DNA from: Nitriliruptoraceae bacterium
GTDB taxonomy: Bacteria > Actinomycetota > Nitriliruptoria > Nitriliruptorales > Nitriliruptoraceae
Assembly (NCBI GenBank): GCA_007134165.1
Contig: SLLJ01000105.1
Location: 1-6,415 of the forward strand
Direction: 5' to 3'
DNA length: 6,415 bases
The notes under the pieces: generated by a model
What the model was told of the DNA's origin: nothing
Seen by the model: the letters and a program-made list of their open reading frames with translations, nothing else
Databases searched by the model: none
Translations under genes and position numbers: made by a program
Shown: positions 5,655-6,415 of the stretch, piece after piece
How the letters are laid out: each line of letters starts with the position of its first letter
Position numbering within the stretch: the stretch's first letter is position 1

Positions 5655-6415
5655 AGCAGCGGTCCGATCCGGGCCAGATACTCGGCGTAGAACAGCCCCA
5701 GCCCCAGCGCGACGCCGATGCCGGCAACGATCCAGAAACGGACGATGATGGTGGTCTCCTGCCAGCCGAGCAGTTCGAAGTGGTGATGGATGGGCGCCAT
5801 GCGAAACAGCCGCCGCCCGGTGGTGCGGAACACCGCGACCTGCAGGATGACCGAAACGGTCTCGAGCACGAACAGTCCGCCGAGCACCACCAGCAGCACC
5901 TGGGTGTTGGTGGCGATCGCCATGGCGGCCAGCAGTCCTCCCAGCGCCAGCGATCCGGTGTCGCCCATGAAGATGCGAGCCGGTGGGGCGTTGTGCCACA
6001 GGAAGCCGGCGCAGGCTGCCAGCACGGCCGCAGAGATGATGGCCAAGTCGAGCGCGTCGCCGGCCGGCAGGTGGTAGTCCCCGGCGTTGCGGAACATCCA
6101 GAAGGCGATCAGCGTGTACGCACCAAACACCAGCGTGGCGGAACCGGCCGCCAACCCGTCGAGCCCATCGGTGAGGTTGACCGCGTTGGACGTCCCGGTC
6201 AGCAGGAGGAATACCCAGCCCACGAAGGCCCAGGTCGACAGCTCGAACTCGATGCCGCCAGCCACCGAGATGTTGCGGGGCAGGCCGGCCAGCTCAGGCC
6301 CGGCGGTGGCGAAGGCAACCGCGATCGCGGCCTGCCCGAGGAACTTGGTGGTCTTGTTGAGGCCGAGGTTGCGCCGCATGCGCAGCTTGATGAGGTCATC
6401 GGCGAAACCCACCGC
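5651..6415 (-). CDS. mraY: MraY, phospho-MurNAc-pentapeptide transferase (5' end cut off by window edge)
   Basis: This integral membrane enzyme transfers phospho-MurNAc-pentapeptide from UDP to undecaprenyl phosphate on the cytoplasmic face, making lipid I. The visible part is 254 residues; the family is usually about 350-360, so roughly the first 100 residues lie beyond position 6415. The fragment opens inside the GFADD metal/active-site motif (residues 3-7 of the fragment), so the internal Met/Val codons near the edge are not the start. NAVNLTDGLDG follows at 77-87, RIFMGDTGS at about 147-155, and the MraY-specific MAPIHHHFELLGW at 206-218. The last motif separates MraY from WecA/TagO relatives. 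Several hydrophobic membrane segments lie between the motifs. The TGA stop overlaps the ftsW ATG (ATGA), which implies coupled translation. No murD lies between the two genes, although that is its usual place. Identification is secure. Confidence 0.97.
   Translation of the reverse strand, partial: AVGFADDLIKLRMRRNLGLNKTTKFLGQAAIAVAFATAGPELAGLPRNISVAGGIEFELSTWAFVGWVFLLLTGTSNAVNLTDGLDGLAAGSATLVFGAYTLIAFWMFRNAGDYHLPAGDALDLAIISAAVLAACAGFLWHNAPPARIFMGDTGSLALGGLLAAMAIATNTQVLLVVLGGLFVLETVSVILQVAVFRTTGRRLFRMAPIHHHFELLGWQETTIIVRFWIVAGIGVALGLGLFYAEYLARIGPLL

Noticed and set aside
4440..5999. Longer ftsW reading with a start at 5999
   Set aside because: The extension lies out of frame over mraY motifs including the HHH region and is low-complexity Arg/Gly/His-rich. 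The ATG at 5654 overlaps the mraY stop.

Overview
The window is a stretch of a division and cell wall (dcw) gene cluster, read entirely on the minus strand. Very high GC, heavy use of Arg/Ala/Val, GTG starts, no ftsA visible next to ftsQ, and a promoter-like dyad in the ftsQ-to-ftsZ position all suggest an actinobacterium. The presence of murB between murC and ftsQ is not the arrangement of Streptomyces or Mycobacterium and hints at a deeper-branching class of Actinomycetota. That placement is inference; no genus can be named from the sequence alone.

In transcription order (right to left) the genes are: mraY (3' part only; its 5' end lies beyond position 6415), ftsW, murG, murC, murB and ftsQ. 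The first five junctions are extremely tight: ATGA, ATGA, GTGA and GTGA four-base overlaps, then a one-base TGATG overlap at murB/ftsQ. All six are therefore almost certainly one transcript with translational coupling. After ftsQ comes 252 bases with no convincing gene (positions 1-252). Its distal half carries a TTGACA box, an imperfect dyad and a run of short direct repeats. This looks like the control region of the next gene, by synteny most likely ftsZ, whose start is outside the window.

The genes form a coherent pathway. MurB and MurC act in the cytoplasm on UDP-MurNAc precursors. MraY loads the finished UDP-MurNAc-pentapeptide onto undecaprenyl phosphate (lipid I), and MurG adds GlcNAc (lipid II). 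FtsW polymerises lipid II at the septum, and FtsQ is a membrane divisome scaffold. All six proteins carry their family signature residues and none appears broken apart from the edge truncation of mraY.

I see no unknown system here. The points worth a second look are the absence of murD from its usual slot between mraY and ftsW, the murB insertion, and the unusual repeat array plus dyad downstream of ftsQ.
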